From assembly GCF_007035645.1 (NCBI RefSeq), contig NZ_AP019632.1:2294001-2358000 (forward strand): 64,000 nucleotides of DNA, read 5' to 3'. This stretch comes from Enterobacter asburiae. Its GTDB lineage: Bacteria; Pseudomonadota; Gammaproteobacteria; Enterobacterales; Enterobacteriaceae. Each line of letters starts with the position of its first letter. The first letter of the stretch is position 1. Of this stretch, positions 16,278 through 31,200 are shown piece by piece. The position numbers and the translations under genes were made by a program. The notes under the pieces were generated by a model. The model did no database searches. It was given only the letters and a program-made list of their open reading frames with translations, and was not told the DNA's origin.

Positions 16278-19200
16278 TTACGCAATTAACAGCTGATGGT
16301 TCGCCAGCAGCGTCGCCAGATCCGTCTGCACGCCGTTCAGGGTCACCAGCGTGGTTGGCGAGAACTGACCGCCGGTACCGTCCAGGTCAACCTGGATCTC
16401 GGTATTGCTGCCGTTCTGCACCACGCGGATGTAATCGCTGATATTGCCCGCGCTGCTGTCCAGGGTGGCGACGCCGTTCACGTAGCTCGCCGAGCCCGTG
16501 CCGGTATAGCCGCTGCCGGAGAGCAGATCGCGCAGATCAATGCGATCCGTGTCCGCGGTCCCTTCCCAGGTGCCGACCGTAAAGCCGTTCACCACGTCGT
16601 GACCGTTACCGCCCGTTGCATCCGAGGCGTTGATCAGCTTGTAGAGCAACGTATCGTGACCGCCGCTGCCGATGTTGAAGGTGTCGTTCCCGCCGCGGCC
16701 TTCGAACTGGTTATCACCGCTGTTGCCGGTAATGACGTCGTCGAAGTTCGAGCCGTTGATCCCCTCAATGTTGAGCAGTCGTGACGTTCCGAACCCGGTG
16801 TCCTGCGCTGTAGAAAGGCGCAAATCAACGGTCACGCCGGAGGTCGCATTGCGGTAATCCACCACGTCCATCCCGCCGGTGTTGCTCCAGGTGTCGTAGT
16901 CAGAATGGGTATTCCAGCCGCCGGAGCCGTTGTAGGTATAGGTGCCATCCTCTGCGATAAAGGTGTCGTTATACCCGGTCCCGGTGATCGTCCCGCTGTG
17001 GCCGCCGGTGGCGGCTTCGGCCGTCAGGACGTAGCCCTCTTTGCCGTTGCCCGCTTCCAGACCGCTCCAGGTGACGTTATCCGACACGCCGTTGGTGATC
17101 TTCAGGATCTCGGCCGAATAGGTTTCATTCGGATCCAGCCCGTAGAAGCTCACCAGCGCAGAAGTATCGTTCGACCCGATACCGGACTGGGCGTTGATGA
17201 TCTGCGAGGCCACCAGCACGCCCGCGGCGTTGTACAGATTAACCGTGTTGCCGTAGTAGGCGTTGATGCCCTCGCTGTCGACAATGTGCAGGTGCATCGC
17301 GGTGCCGTCAGCAATGGTTTTGCTGTTTTGCACCAGCACCACCTTGCCGTTCTGCTGAGAGACCAGCAGATCCTGCGCACCGTCCCAGTTGTAGTCCACC
17401 GCCGCCACGCCGGTCGCGTAGGCAATACCGGACGCCAGCTGGCTGGAGGTCCAGGTGGAACCGTAGCCGTTGTTGGTAAACAGCGTTGCCGTCTGCGAGC
17501 CGCCGTAGGTGCTGAGCTTGATGATGTCCATCTGCCCGTCACCGTTCCAGTCCACCGCCACCGACAGATACCCCGCCGTGGCGTTAGAGGCTTCCACGGC
17601 GCTCTTGGTGGCAGAGAGCTTCCCGGTACCGTCGTTGTAGTAGATCACCCCGCCGTTGTTGTTGTAGCTGCTGCCCAGGTACAGATCCATGTAGCCATCG
17701 CCGTTGAAGTCCGCCCACGTCATGGACGCCGCCGTGGTGGTATTCGAGGCGTTTGCCACAAACACGTTCGTCAGGTTCTGACCGATAGAGAGCGTGCCGT
17801 TACCGTTGTTGTTGATCACGGTTAACGAGTACGCGCCGCTACGGTTGGTGTGCTGAACGATATCCACCGTGCCGTCGTTGTTCAGGTCGACGCCGGAGAT
17901 TTCACGCCCGGAATCGAACTGGCCGTAGAAACCGCCTTCGCCACCGGTGCCGTCCGGCGACAGAACGCCGTTGTTGTTCACCAGGTAGGTCAGTGAGTCC
18001 ATGCCGGCATCACCGTACGCCAGATCCAGATAGCCATCGCCGGTTTTGTCGTAGGCAATCACGCCGCCGTACCAGATGGTGGTGCCCATCGCCAGCTGGC
18101 TGGCGTTATAGGTGCTGCCATCGTAGGTCCACATCACCTGCGTTGACCCGGCGTAGGTATTTTCCGTCGCGAAGATATCCTGCGTGCCGTTACGGTCAAA
18201 GTCGGCGGCGGTCTGGCTCACCACGTAATAGCCGCGGGTGTTGGTCAGCGCATTTCCGGCATAGGTCGAGCTATCGCTGCTGGAGTATGACTGGCCGTTA
18301 GCAATGATATTCCACAGACCGCTGCTGTTCATGCCGAGGGTCATGGTGGAGTTGTTGCTGTTCCCCGCCGTGGTTGCCCAGTCGGTATTCACCGAGGTGG
18401 TATCAATCACCAGGCTGCCGGTCGCCGTACCGGTGGTATTGCCGTTCCCCGCGCTGCTCTTCACCTGCGCCGTCACGCTGTAGCTCGACACGCTCAGCGC
18501 ATCGCCGTCCGGGATCTGCAGATACCAGGTGTTGTGATCCGGATCGACCACCACCGCACCGCCGGTCTGGGAGGTGTAGGTTTTTCCGTTCACCGTTACC
18601 ACCAGGTATTCACCGTTCACCAGGTCAGCGGAGACGGTACCGCTGACAATCGGCGTGGTGTCCGACGTGGTCTGCGCGGTAATCGCCGCCGTGGTGGTCG
18701 GGATGCTGGTATCAACGTTCAGCACAAAGCCGTCGGATTCCGTGTAGTTACCGGCCTTATCGGTGACGCGCACAATGTAGGTGTGGTTGCCGTCGCTCAG
18801 GCCGTTGTCCTGGAAGGACCAGCTTGCGCTGCCGTTCATGGTCACCTGGCCGAGCAGGACCCCGTCACGGTAGAGCTGCACAATTTCACCGTCGTCCGGG
18901 GCGCGGTTAAGCGTACCGTTGATCAGCGGCGAGTTATCGTCCGTTGCCACCGCGCTGCCAAAGGTCCCCTGACGCTCGCCTTCGCCGTCGGTATAGCTCA
19001 CTACCGTGCCTACGGTGGCTGGCGGCGTGGTGTCCACCGTCACCACCTGAGAGGCGGTGGAGCCGACGTTGCCCGCCTGGTCGATAATCCTCACCTGGTA
19101 GGTGTAGTCCCCGTCAGCCAGATCGCGGGTATCGGTGTAGCTCCAGCGCTGGTTGGTGACCGTGGCATCTGACCAGGTGTTCCCGCCGTCCAGGCTGATC

Positions 19201-22200
19201 TGTACGCGCTCGTCGTTTGCCAGCGCGCTGCCCAGCGAACCGTTGATGGTCAGCGTGGTGTCCATGGTGATGAAATCACTCCCGGACTGGCCGGTATCTT
19301 CGCTGATGCTGTCGATGGTGACGCCGTACTGCGGCGCCTGCGTATCCACCGTCACCGCCTGCGCGGCGGTTGCCCCGACGTTCCCCGCCTGGTCGACGAC
19401 CCGCACCTGGTAGTTATGGCTGCCGTCGGTCAGGGTACGCGTGTCGCTGTAGCTCCACTGCGTACCGCTGACGGTGGCGTACACCCATGTCGTGCCGCCG
19501 TCCATGCTCACCTGCACGAATTCACCCGCGCCAAGCTCTGCGCCGAGCGTTCCGTGCAGCGTGTACGAGGTTGAACTGGTCAGGAAGTCGTTATTGTCGA
19601 AGCCGGTATCCACGGTGATGTTATCCACGGTCACCGTAATCGCCGCATCCGGGGCGACCGTATCGACGGTCACCTGCTGATGGGCGCTGGCCCCCACGTT
19701 GCCCGCCGCATCCACCACGCGAACGTAGTAGTCATAGGTCTGGTTACCCAGCGTGCGGCTATCGACGTAGTACCAGCTGTTGCCGGTAACAATCACGTTC
19801 TGCCAGGTGACGCCGCCGTCGATGCTGATCTGGGCATATTCGCCGTCGGCCAGCGTCGCGCCGAGCGAGCCGTGCAGCGTCAGGGACGTATCGTTAGTGA
19901 CAAAGTCGCTGACGCTCAGGCCGGTATCGTCGCTGATGCTGTCGATAGCGATGGTTTTGCTCGCGTCCGGCGCAACCGTATCAATGGTCACCACCTGGCT
20001 GGCGGTGGCGCTGATATTGCCCGCGTCGTCAATCACGCGCAGCTGGTAGTTGTAATCCCCGTCGGCCAGCGTGCGGCCATCGACATAGGTCCAGCTCAGG
20101 CCGCTGACGCTGACGTCTGTCCAGGTAACGCCGCCGTCGAGGCTGATCTGCGCGTGGTCGCCGCTGCCCAGCGCCGCGCCGAGCGTCCCTTTCAGGCTGA
20201 TCTGGCTGTCGCTGGTGATAAAGTCGCTGCCGGACAGACCCGTATCCTGGGTGATGGAATCCACGGTAATGGTCGTCGCCGCAGGCTTCGTCTGATCGAT
20301 CACCACGTCCTGGCTGTCCGTCGCCCCCACGTTGCCCGCGTTATCGATAACGCGCACCTGGTACTGATACGTACCGTCCGTCAGGGTGCGGCCATCGGTG
20401 TAGCGCCAGGTGGTGCCAGTCACGGTCAGGTCAATCCAGGTGGTGCCGCCGTCGAGGCTGATCTGCGCCTTCTCGTTATTGCCGAGCTGCGCGGTCAGCG
20501 AGCCGTTGACCACCACCTGGCTATCGTTGGTGATGAAATCACTCGCGCTGAGGCCGGTGTCGTTTTGCAGCGAATCAATGCTGATGCTCATCGACGGCGC
20601 GGTGAGATCCACGGTGACGGTGTGGTTATCGCTGCCGCTGTTGCCGATGGTGTTGCTGACCTGCGCGTTAATGACGTACGAACCGCCGTCCGCCAGCGCG
20701 GCCACGTCTGCGCTGCCCACCGTATAGCTCCAGCTGCCGTCATTCTGGACGGTCGCCGTGTAGGTTTTACCGTTCAGCGTGATGGTCACCGTCTGGCCCG
20801 CCGGGGCGTCGGTGGTGCCGCTGATGACCAGCGGCGTGCCGTGCTCGGCGGCGTTGACGATATCGTCCTGCGCAAAGGTGTTGATGGTGATGGTTGGGAC
20901 ATCGCCGTTCAGCGTCACGTCGTGCGTCGCGCTGCCCGGGTTGCCCGCCCTGTCGCTTACCGAAGCGGTGATGGTGTAATCCCCGTCGCTCAGGCCGAGG
21001 AAATCACGGCCCGGCACGAAGACCGACCAGGATCCGTCCGCCCCGACGGTCGCCTGATAGCTGTGCCCGTTGAAGGAGACGGTCACCGTCTGGCCCTGTT
21101 CCGCCGTGGTGGTGCCGCTGATGGTCTGGCCCGCCAGCTGCTCCGCGTTGTTGACGATATCGTCATCGGCCACGGTGCTGATGGTCACGGTTGGCGCGAC
21201 GGTATCGACCGTTAAGGTGTGCGTGGTCTGGCCGTTATTACCCGCTTTATCGTCGACCGAGGCGGTCACCGTCAGCGCGCCCTGGCTCAGCGCAGCCAGA
21301 TCGGCAGCCGGAACATCCAGCGTCCACGTCCCGTCGTTCGCGACGGTGGCAGTGTAGGTTTTTCCGCCCAGCGTTACGGTGACGGTCTGGCCCGCTTCCG
21401 CGCTGGAAGAGCCGTGCACGGTCAGCGGCTGCTGCGCTTCAAGCGCGTTCAGCATGTCGTCACCCGACAGCGTCGCAATGCTCACGACCGGCGCGGTGGT
21501 ATCCACGCTGATGCCGTGGGTCGCCGACGCGCTGTTGCCCGCGCTGTCCTGTGCCGAGACGGACACCTGGTAGCTCGCGCCATCGGCCAGGGCACCCACG
21601 TCGGCGGCCGGAACGGTGGTCGTCCAGCTGCCGTCGCTCTGGATGGTGGCCGTATAGCTCTTGCCGTTCAGCGTCACGGTGACCTGCGTACCGCTGGCGA
21701 ACTGGGCGCTGGAGCCGTTAATTACCAGTGCCGAACCGGCTTCAGCCGCGTTGATGACGTCATCGCCGCTGAGGGTATTAATGGTCAGCGCCACGGAGGC
21801 CGTGTTCACTACCACGTCGTGGGTCTGGGTGCTGCTGTTGCCCGCGCTGTCGGTAATCGTCGCGCTGAGGGTCACGGTGCCGTCGGTCAGCGCGGAAATC
21901 ACGCTGGCCGGCACGCCCACGCTCCAGTTACCGCTGGCGTCAACGGTGGTGGTGTACTGGTTCGAACCGATGGTGATGACCAGCTTATCGCCGACGCTCG
22001 CGCCGGTTGCCGTGCCGCTGACAATCTGCGTCTGCCCGTGCTCCACGCTGTTGATGACGTCATCGCCCGCGACGGCGTTAAAGCTGACGGTCGGCGGCGT
22101 GGTATCAAGCGTAATCGCTTTGCCCGCGCTGCCCGGGTTACCCGCGGCGTCGCTCACGCTGACCTGCACGGTGTAGCCGTTATCCGCCAGTGCGGACAGG

Positions 22201-25200
22201 TCTGTGCCAGGCACGTTCACGCTCCAGATACCGCCCTGCTGCACCTGCGCGGTATAGCTCTTCCCGCCCAGCGTCACGGTGACCGTCTGACCGACTTCCG
22301 CCGTGGTGGTGCCGGAAATGGCCACGCCCGCAGCCGCTTCGCTGGCGTTAATCACGTTATCGCCTGCGACCGTATCGATGCTCACGGCTGGCGCGGTGGC
22401 GTCCACGCTGTACTCGCGGCCCGCCGAGGCGCTGTTGCCGTGCGCGTTGGTGACGCTCACCTGCACGCCGGCATCGCCGTCCTTCAGGCCCGCGAGATCC
22501 GCAGACGGCACGGTGGCCGTCCAGTTACCGTCGGCATCGACTTTCGCGGTGTACGTCTTGCCGCCGAAGGTGATGGTAACGGTCTGGTTTTCCTCCACGT
22601 TCGAGGTGCTGCCGGACAGCACCAGAGCCGCGCCTTTCTCCGCCGCGTTAATCACGTCGTCGGTGGCAATCGCATCGATGCTGATAGCCACCGCTGACAG
22701 ATCGACGGTCACGTCATGGCTGATGGTCACCGGGTTGCCCGCCGCGCTCTGGCCTGCAACGGTCACGGTGACCGTGCCCGCATTCAGCGCGCTAACGTCC
22801 GCCGCCGGGATCGCCGCGCTCCATGTGCCGTCTGCCAGCACGGAGGCCGCATAGGTTTTGCCGTTGACGGTCACGGTGAGCGTGGTGCCTGCCGCCAGCC
22901 CGTCGCTGGAGCCGGTAACGATCAGGTTCTGCCCGTGCTCGATGCTGTTGATCACATCGTCGCCCGCCACGGTATCAATGCGCAGACCCGGCAGGCTGGC
23001 GTCGATAGTGATATCGCGCTCGCCCGCGCCGGTATTGCCGTGGCCGTTGGTGACGGATGCTGACACCGTCAGGTCACCGTTGCCCAGCGCCGTCAGGACG
23101 GATTCCGGCACGTTCACGGACCAGGTCAGATCGCTCTGCACCGTTGCGGTGTAGCTGTTGCCGCCAATGGTGACGGTGACAGTATTGCCCGCTTCCGCGT
23201 TCGCTACCTTACCGCTGATGGTCTGACCCGCGGCCACTTCCGCCGCGTTGATGACGTTATCGCCCGCCACGGTATTGATGGTGACGGTCGGCAGCGCGGT
23301 GTCCACCAGCAGGGTCGCCGTATTACTGACGCTGTTGCCCACGCCGTTGGTTGCAGTCGCGCTCAGGGTGTAATTCGCTTCGCCCAGCCCCGCCAGATCC
23401 GCTGCCTGGACGGTCAGGCTCCAGGTGCCGTCCGCCGCCGTCGTGGCCGTATAGTTTTTGCCGTTGAGGGTCACGGTCACCACGGTGCCTTCCGCGAGGT
23501 TGGCGCTGGTGCCGCTGACGCTCAGGTCCTGACCTTTCTCCACCGCGTTCAGCACGTTGTCGCCGCTGATGGCGTTGAAGGCCACCGATGGAAGGCCGGT
23601 ATCGACGGTCACGTTATGGCTGCCGCTACCTGTGTTGCCCGCCGCGTCGGTGACTGACGCAGTCACGGTCACGGTGCCGTCGCTGAGGCCGGAAATCACG
23701 CTGGCCGGTACGCCCACGCTCCAGTTCCCCGCCGCGTCCAGCACGGTGGTGTAGGTCTGGCCGCCGATGGTCACGGTGACCTTATCGCCCGCTGCCGCGC
23801 CGGTGGCGGTGCCGCTGATGATGTGCGCCTGGCTGTGTTCTGCGAGGTTAATGACGTCATCGCCCGCCACGGTGTTGATGGTCACCGCAGGCACGGTCAC
23901 GTCCACCGTCAGATTGCGATCCGCCGACGCCGGGTTGCCCGCCTTGTCGCTGACGCTCGCCGTCACGGTGACGCTGCCGTCGCCGAGCGATGCCAGATCC
24001 GCCGCCGGAACGTTCAGCGTCCAGCTGCCGTCCGCGCCTGCGGTTGTGGTGTAGTCTTTGCCATTCAGCGTCACGGTCACGGTCTGGCCCGCTTCGGCGC
24101 TGGTGGTGCCGGATACGGTCAGATCGGACTGCGCTTCTGCGGCATTCAGAATATCGTCAGCCGCCAGGGTGTTGATGGTCACGGACGGCGCGGTCGCATC
24201 CACGCTGTACTCGCGGCCTGCCGAAGCGCTGTTGCCGTTCACGTTGGTGACGCTCACCTGCACGCTGGCGTCACCGTCCTTAAGGTGTGCCAGGTCCGCA
24301 GAGGGTACGGTGTAGGTCCAGTTACCGCTGTCGTCTACTGTCGCGCTATAGATTTTGCCGTTCAGGCTGATGGTCACGGTCTGCCCGGCTTCCACGTTGG
24401 TGGTCGCACCGGACAGCACCAGATCCGCGCCCTTCTCCGCCGCGTTAATCACGTCGTCGGTGGCGATGGCGTTGATGCTGACGGCAACGGTCGCCAGATC
24501 TACCGTCACGTCGTGAGTGATGGTGATCGGATTGCCCGCTGAGCTGTCGCCGGTCACGCTGATTTTGACGGTGCCTTCCGGCCACGCGCTCACGTCGGTG
24601 GACGGGATCGCCGCGCTCCAGGTGCCGTCCGCCAGCACCGTGGCCGCATAGGTTTTACCGTTGACGGTGACGGTCAGCGCCGTGCCTGCCGCCAGCCCGT
24701 CGCTGGAGCCGGTGACGATCAGGTTCTGCGCGTGTTCGATGGTGTTGATCACGTCATCACCCGCGACGGTGTCGACGCGCAGGCCCGGCAGGTTAGCGTC
24801 GATAGCGATTTCGCGCTCGCCGGTGCCGGTGTTGCCGTGGCCGTTGGTGACGGTCGCCGTTACGCTCAGGCTGCCGTTGCCCAGCGCGGTCAGCACGTCA
24901 GACGGCACGTTCACGGACCAGGTGAAGTCGTTCTGCACCGTTGCGGTGTAGCTGTTGCCGCCGATAGTCACGGTTACCGTGTTGCCCGCTTCGGCGTTCG
25001 CCACGGTGCCGCTCAGAGTCTGGCCTGCCGCCACTTCCGCCGCGTTGATGACGTTGTCGCCCGCCACGGTGTTGATGGTGACGGTCGGCAGCGCGGTGTC
25101 CACCAGCAGGTTCGCGGTGTTGCTCACGCTGTTGCCCACGCCGTTGGTGGCGGTCGCGTTCAGGGTATAGTTGGCCTGACCCAGACCGGCCAGATCCGCT

Positions 25201-28200
25201 GCCGGAACGGTCAGGCTCCAGGTGCCGTCTGCCGCCGTCGTCGCCGTGTAGTTTTTGCCGTTGAGGGTCACGGTCACTACGGTGCCTTCCGCCAGGTTGG
25301 CGCTGGTGCCGCTGACGCTCAGATCCTGACCTTTTTCTACCGCGTTCAGCACGTTGTCATCGCTGATGGCGTTGAAGGCCACCGATGGCAGACCGGTATC
25401 GACGGTCACGTTATGCGTGCCGGTGCCGGTGTTGCCCGCCGCGTCGGTGACTGACGCCGTTACGGTTACGGTGCCGTCGCTGAGGCCGGAAATCACGCTC
25501 GCCGGTACGCCCACGCTCCAGTTCCCCGCCGCGTCCAGCACGGTGGTGTAGGTCTGGCCGCCGATGGTGACGGTCACCTTATCGCCCGCTGCCGCGCCGG
25601 TGGCGGTGCCGCTGATGATTTGCGCCTGGCCGTGTTCTGCGAGGTTAATGACATCGTCGCCCGCAACGGTATTGATGGTCACCGCAGGCGCGGTGATATC
25701 TACCGTCAGGTTGTGATCCACGGACGCCGGGTTACCCGCTTTATCGCTGACTGATGCGGTGACGGTCACGCTGCCGTCGGTTAATCCAGCCAGATCCGCC
25801 GCCGGGACGTTCAGCGTCCAGCTGCCGTCTGCGCTGACGGTTGTGGTGTAGTCTTTGCCGTTCAGCGATACGGTCACGGTCTGGCCCGCTTCGGCGGTGG
25901 TGGTGCCGGATACGGTCAGATCGGACTGCGCTTCAGCGGCGTTCAGAATATCGTCGGTCGCCAGGGTATTAATGGTCACGGAGGGCGCGGTCGCATCCAC
26001 GCTGTACTCGCGGCCCGCCGAGGCGCTGTTGCCGTTCACGTTGGTGACGCTCACCTGCACGCTGGCGTCGCCGTCTTTCAGCCCCGCCAGATCCGCAGAC
26101 GGCACGGTTGCTGTCCATTTTCCGTCGGCGTCCACCGTGGCGGTGTAGTTCTTGCCGCCAAAGGTAATGGTAACGGTCTGGTTTGCTTCCACGTTCGAGG
26201 TGGTGCCGGAGAGCACCAGATCCGCGCCCTTCTCGGCCGCGTTAATCACGTCATCGGTGGCAAGCGCATCGATGCTGATGGCAACGCTCGCCAGATCCAC
26301 CGTCACATCGTGGCTGATGGAAACCGGGTTACCGGCGCTGCTCTGGCCCGCAACGGTCACGGTAACCGTGCCTGCGGCCAGTGCACCCACGTCCGCCGCC
26401 GGGATCGCCGCGCTCCAGGTGCCGTCCGCCAGCACGGTCGCCGGATAGGTTTTGCCGTTGACGGTCACGGTCAGCGCCGCGCCAGCCGCCAGCCCGTCGC
26501 TGGAGCCGGTGATAATCAGATTCTGCCCGTGTTCGATGCTGTTGATCACGTCGTCACCCGCCACGGTATCCACGCGCAGGCCCGGCAGGTTAGCGTCTAT
26601 CACGATTTCGCGCTCGCCCGTTCCGCTATTGCCCACGCCGTTCGTGACGCTGGCCGACACCGTCAAATCGCCGTTGCCCAGCGCGGTCAGCACGGATTCC
26701 GGCACGTTAACGGACCAGGTGAGATCGCTCTGCACCGTGGCGGTGTAGCTGTTGCCGCCAATCGTCACGGTCACGGTGTTGCCCGCTTCGGCATTCACCA
26801 CCTTACCGCTGATGGTCTGGCCGGCTGCCAGCTCCGCCGCGTTAATCACGTCGTCGCCCGCAATGGTGTTGACGATCACGCCCGGCAGGACGGATTCCAC
26901 GTTCACGGTGTGCGACGCGCTGGTATTGTTGCCGACGCTGTCCGTTGCTGAGGCGGTGACGGTATAAAGCGCCTCGCCCAGCTGACCGACCTCGTTCGCC
27001 GGAACGGTAGTCGTCCATTTTCCGTTATCGTCCACCTGCGCGCTGTACGCTTTGCCGTTCAGCATCACGGTCACCACCGCGCCTGCCGCCAGGCCGGAAG
27101 CCGTACCGGAGATCGTCAGATCCTGAGTTTTCTCGGCGTTGTTGATCGCATCGTCACCGGAAACGGTGTCAATGGTCAGCACCGGCGCGGTCAGGTTCAC
27201 CTCTACGCCGTGCGTGGCGCTGTTGCTGTTGCCCGCTTTATCGGTCAGCGCCGCGGTAATAGTGTGATCCCCGGCGGCCAGCGCGGTTACGTCTGCCGCA
27301 GGCACGCCCACGCTCCAGTTGCCTGAGGCATCCAGGGTGGCGGTGTACGATTTGCCGTTGAGCGTGACGGTGACCACATCACCCGCCGCCGCGCCGGTCA
27401 CGGAACCCGTGACAATCAGTGCCTGCGCATGTTCGGCGCTGTTGATCACGTCGTCGTCTGAAACGGTGTGGATGGTCAACTGCGGGACGGTGGTATCGAC
27501 CAGCACGTCGCGATCCGCTGCGGCCGGGTTGCCCGCCTTATCAGACACGGCGGCGCTGATGGTGTAGTTGCCGTCGGTAATGCCGCTCAGATCCGAGGAC
27601 GGCACGGTCACGCTCCAGCTGCCGTTTGCCTGCACGCTGGTGGAGTAGTCCACGCCGTTCAGCGTCACGGTGACGGTCTGGCCCGCTTCGGCGTTGGTTA
27701 CGCCGTTAACGACCAGATCCTGCTGCGCTTCGGCAGCATTGATGATGTTGTTGTCGCTGACGATCTCAATAGATACCGTCGGCGCGGTCGCGTCCACGCT
27801 GTACTCGCGGCCCGCCGACGCGCTGTTGCCGTTCACGTTGGTGACGCTCACCTGCACGCTGGCATCGCCGTCTTTCAGGCTGCCCAAATCGGCGGACGGT
27901 ACGGTCGCCGTCCAGTTGCCGCTGGCATCGACCGTCGCGGTGTACGACTTGCCGCCGAAGGTAATGGTGACGGTCTGGTTTTCTTCCACGTTGGTGGTTG
28001 AGCCGGACAGCACCAGGTCCGCGCCTTTCTCAGCCGCGTTGATTACGTCGTCCGAGGCAATCGGGTTAATGCTGATGGCGACTGCCGCCAGATCCACCTT
28101 CACGTCGTGGCTGATGGAAACCGGATTGCCCGCCGCGCTCTGGCCTTCCACGGTCACGGTGACCGTGCCCGCATTCAGCGCGCTGACGTCAGCTGCCGGA

Positions 28201-31200
28201 ATGGCCGCCGTCCAGGTGCCGTCTGCAAGCACGGTTGCGGCGTAGGTTTTGCCGTTGACGGTCACCGTTAACGCCGCGCCCGTTGCCAGGCCTTCGCTGG
28301 AGCCGGTGATAATCAGGTTTTGAGCGTGCTCAATGCTGTTGATGACATCGTCGCCCGCCACGGTATCCACGCGCAGGCCAGGCAGGTTAGCGTCTATAAC
28401 GATTTCGCGCTCGCCGGTTCCGGTGTTGCCGTGGCCGTTGGTGACGCTGGCTGACACGGTCAGATCGCCGTTACCGATGGCGGTTAAGACCGTGGACGGC
28501 ACGTTGACCGACCAGCTCAGATCGTCCTGAACCATCGCGGTGTACGTATTGCCGCCAATTGAAATCGTGACAGTGTCACCGCTCGCCGCGCCGCTCACTT
28601 TGCCGCTCAGGGTCTGCCCGGCAGCCACTTCCGCTGCGTTAATGACATCGTCCGTGGCGACAGGGTTGATGGTGACCTGCGGCAGCGCGCTGTCGACCAG
28701 CACGCTGTGGCCGGTGCTCGCGCTGTTGCCCGCGGTGTCGGTTACGCTCGCCGTCACCACGTAGCTCGCTTCGCCCAGCGCGGAGACGTTTGCCGCCGGA
28801 ACGCTGATGCTCCAGCTACCGCTGGCGTCGGTGGTGGCCGTATAGTTGATACCGTTCAGGGTCACCGTAATGGTGGTTCCGTCCGGCTGGTTGCTGGTGC
28901 CGGACACCAGCAGATCCTGGCCTTTCTCGGTCGCGTTGATCACGTCGTCAGCCGCCAGGGTATTGATGGCAATCACCGGTGCGGTCAGGGAAACGTCAAA
29001 CTCGTGCGTCGCGCTGGTGCTGTTACCGGCTTTATCGGTGAGGGTCGCGGAGATGGTCTGTTCGCCGTTAACCAGCGCGCCCACGTCCGCCGCCGGAACG
29101 CCCACGCTCCAGCTGCCGGACGCGTCCAGCATGGCGGTGTAGTCTTTGCCGTTCAGGGTCACGGTAATCACGTCACCCGCCTGCGCGCCCGTGACCTTAC
29201 CGGAGACAATCAGCGCCTGGCCGTGCTCGGCAATATTCACGATGTCGTCGCCCGCGACGATGTTGAAGCTAATCTGCGGTACGGTGGTGTCGACCAGCAC
29301 CGAGGAGCCCGCGCTGGCCGGGTTGCCTGCCTTATCGGACACGGTCGCCGTGACCGCCGCGCTGCCGTCGGCGATGCCTGCCATATCCGCAGCCGGAACG
29401 TCGAGCGTCCAGCTGCCGTCCGCCTGCACCTGCGCGGTGTACTGATTGCCGTTGAAGATCACGGTGACCGTCTGGCCCGCTTCGGCAGTAGAGGTGCCGC
29501 TCAGGGTCAGATTCTGCGCCGCCTCTGCCGCGTTCAGCATATTGTCATGGCTGATGGTGTTGATGGTCACCGTCGGCGCGGTAGTGTCGACGCTGAATTC
29601 CTGCGCCGAAGACGCCGCGTTGCCGTTCACGCTGGTGACGGTTACCTGCACGCTGGCGTCACCGTCTTTCAGGCCGCTCAAATCGGCTGCCGGAACGGTC
29701 CAGGTCCAGTCGCCGTTAGCATCCACCGTCGTGGTATAGGTTTTACCCGCAAAGGTAATAGTCACGGTCTGGCCCGCTTCCACGCTGGAGGTGGTGCCGG
29801 AAAGCAGCAGATCCTGGCCTTTTTCCGCCGCGTTGAGCACGTTATCGTCGGTCACGCTGCTGATGGTGATGGCGACAGGCGCGAGATCGACGTCCACGAC
29901 GGTGCCGATAGTCATCGGGTTGCCGGAAGCATCCTGCGCGCTTGCCTTGATATCCAGCGAACCGTCCGCCCACTGGGACACGTCGGCCGCCGGTACCGCC
30001 GCCTGCCAGGTGCCGTCCGCCAGTACCGTTGCGGAATAATCTTTGCCGTTGATGGTCACGGTCACGGTGCTGCCCGCCGCCAGATCGGTGCTGGTACCGG
30101 ACACAATCAGGTTCTGAGCGTGTTCAATCACGTTAATTACGTCGTCACCCGCCACGGTATCAATACGCAGTCCCGGGAGCTGGGCGTCGATGGTGAAGTC
30201 GTGAGAAGAAGAGCCGGTATTGCCGTGCGCGTTGGTCACGCTGGCTGATACGGTGAGGTCGCCGTTACCGAGCGCGGTTAACTGGCTCTCGCTTAACGGC
30301 AGGCTCCAGGTCAGATCGTCCTGCACGGTAGCGGTGTACGTCTGGCCGCCAAGGATAATGGTGACAGTGTCACCTGAAGCCGCGTTCGTCACCTTACCGG
30401 TCAGGGTTTGCCCTGCCGCCACTTCCGCTGCGTTAACGATATTGTCGCCCGCCAGGGTGTCGATCGTTACTATCGGCAGGGAGCTGTCCACCAGCACGTC
30501 ATGCGAGGTTGAGGCGCTATTGCCTGCGCTATCCGTGACGCTCGCCGTCACGGTGTAATGGGCTTCTCCCAGCGCGCTTACGGCGGAGGCCGGTACGGTC
30601 ACGCTCCAGTTACCGCTGGCGTCAGCGGTGGCGGTGTACTGAATGCCGTTCAGGGTCACCGTAATGGTCGTGCCTTCCGGCTGGTTGCTGGTGCCGGAGA
30701 GCAGCAGATCTTCGCCCTTCTCGGTCGCGTTGATCACGTCGTCCGCCGCCAGCGTGTTGATACCGATGACAGGCGTCACGGTATTCACCACCACATCCAG
30801 CGAACTGCTTCCGGTGTTGCCGGATCGGTCGGTCACGGAGACGTCGATGGTCCAGGTGCCGTCAGTCAGTCCCTGCACGACGGACGCCGGCAGGCCAAGG
30901 CTCCAGTTCCCCGCCGCATCCACCACGGTGGTGTAATCGACGCTGTTAATGGTGATGGTGACCAGGTCGCCCGCGGCCGCACCGGTGACGGAGCCGCTCA
31001 GGATCTGCGCCTGTGAATGGGCGAGCTGGTTAACGGTGTTGGTGTCGGTGACAAAGTCGTTAATGGTCACCTGCGGTACGGTTGCGTCCACCAGACCCAC
31101 GCGGTCCGCGCTGCTGGCGTTACCCGCCACGTCGCTGACGGTGGCCGTCACGGTCACAATGCCGTCGTTAAGGTCACCCACGTCAGCCGCAGGCACGCTC

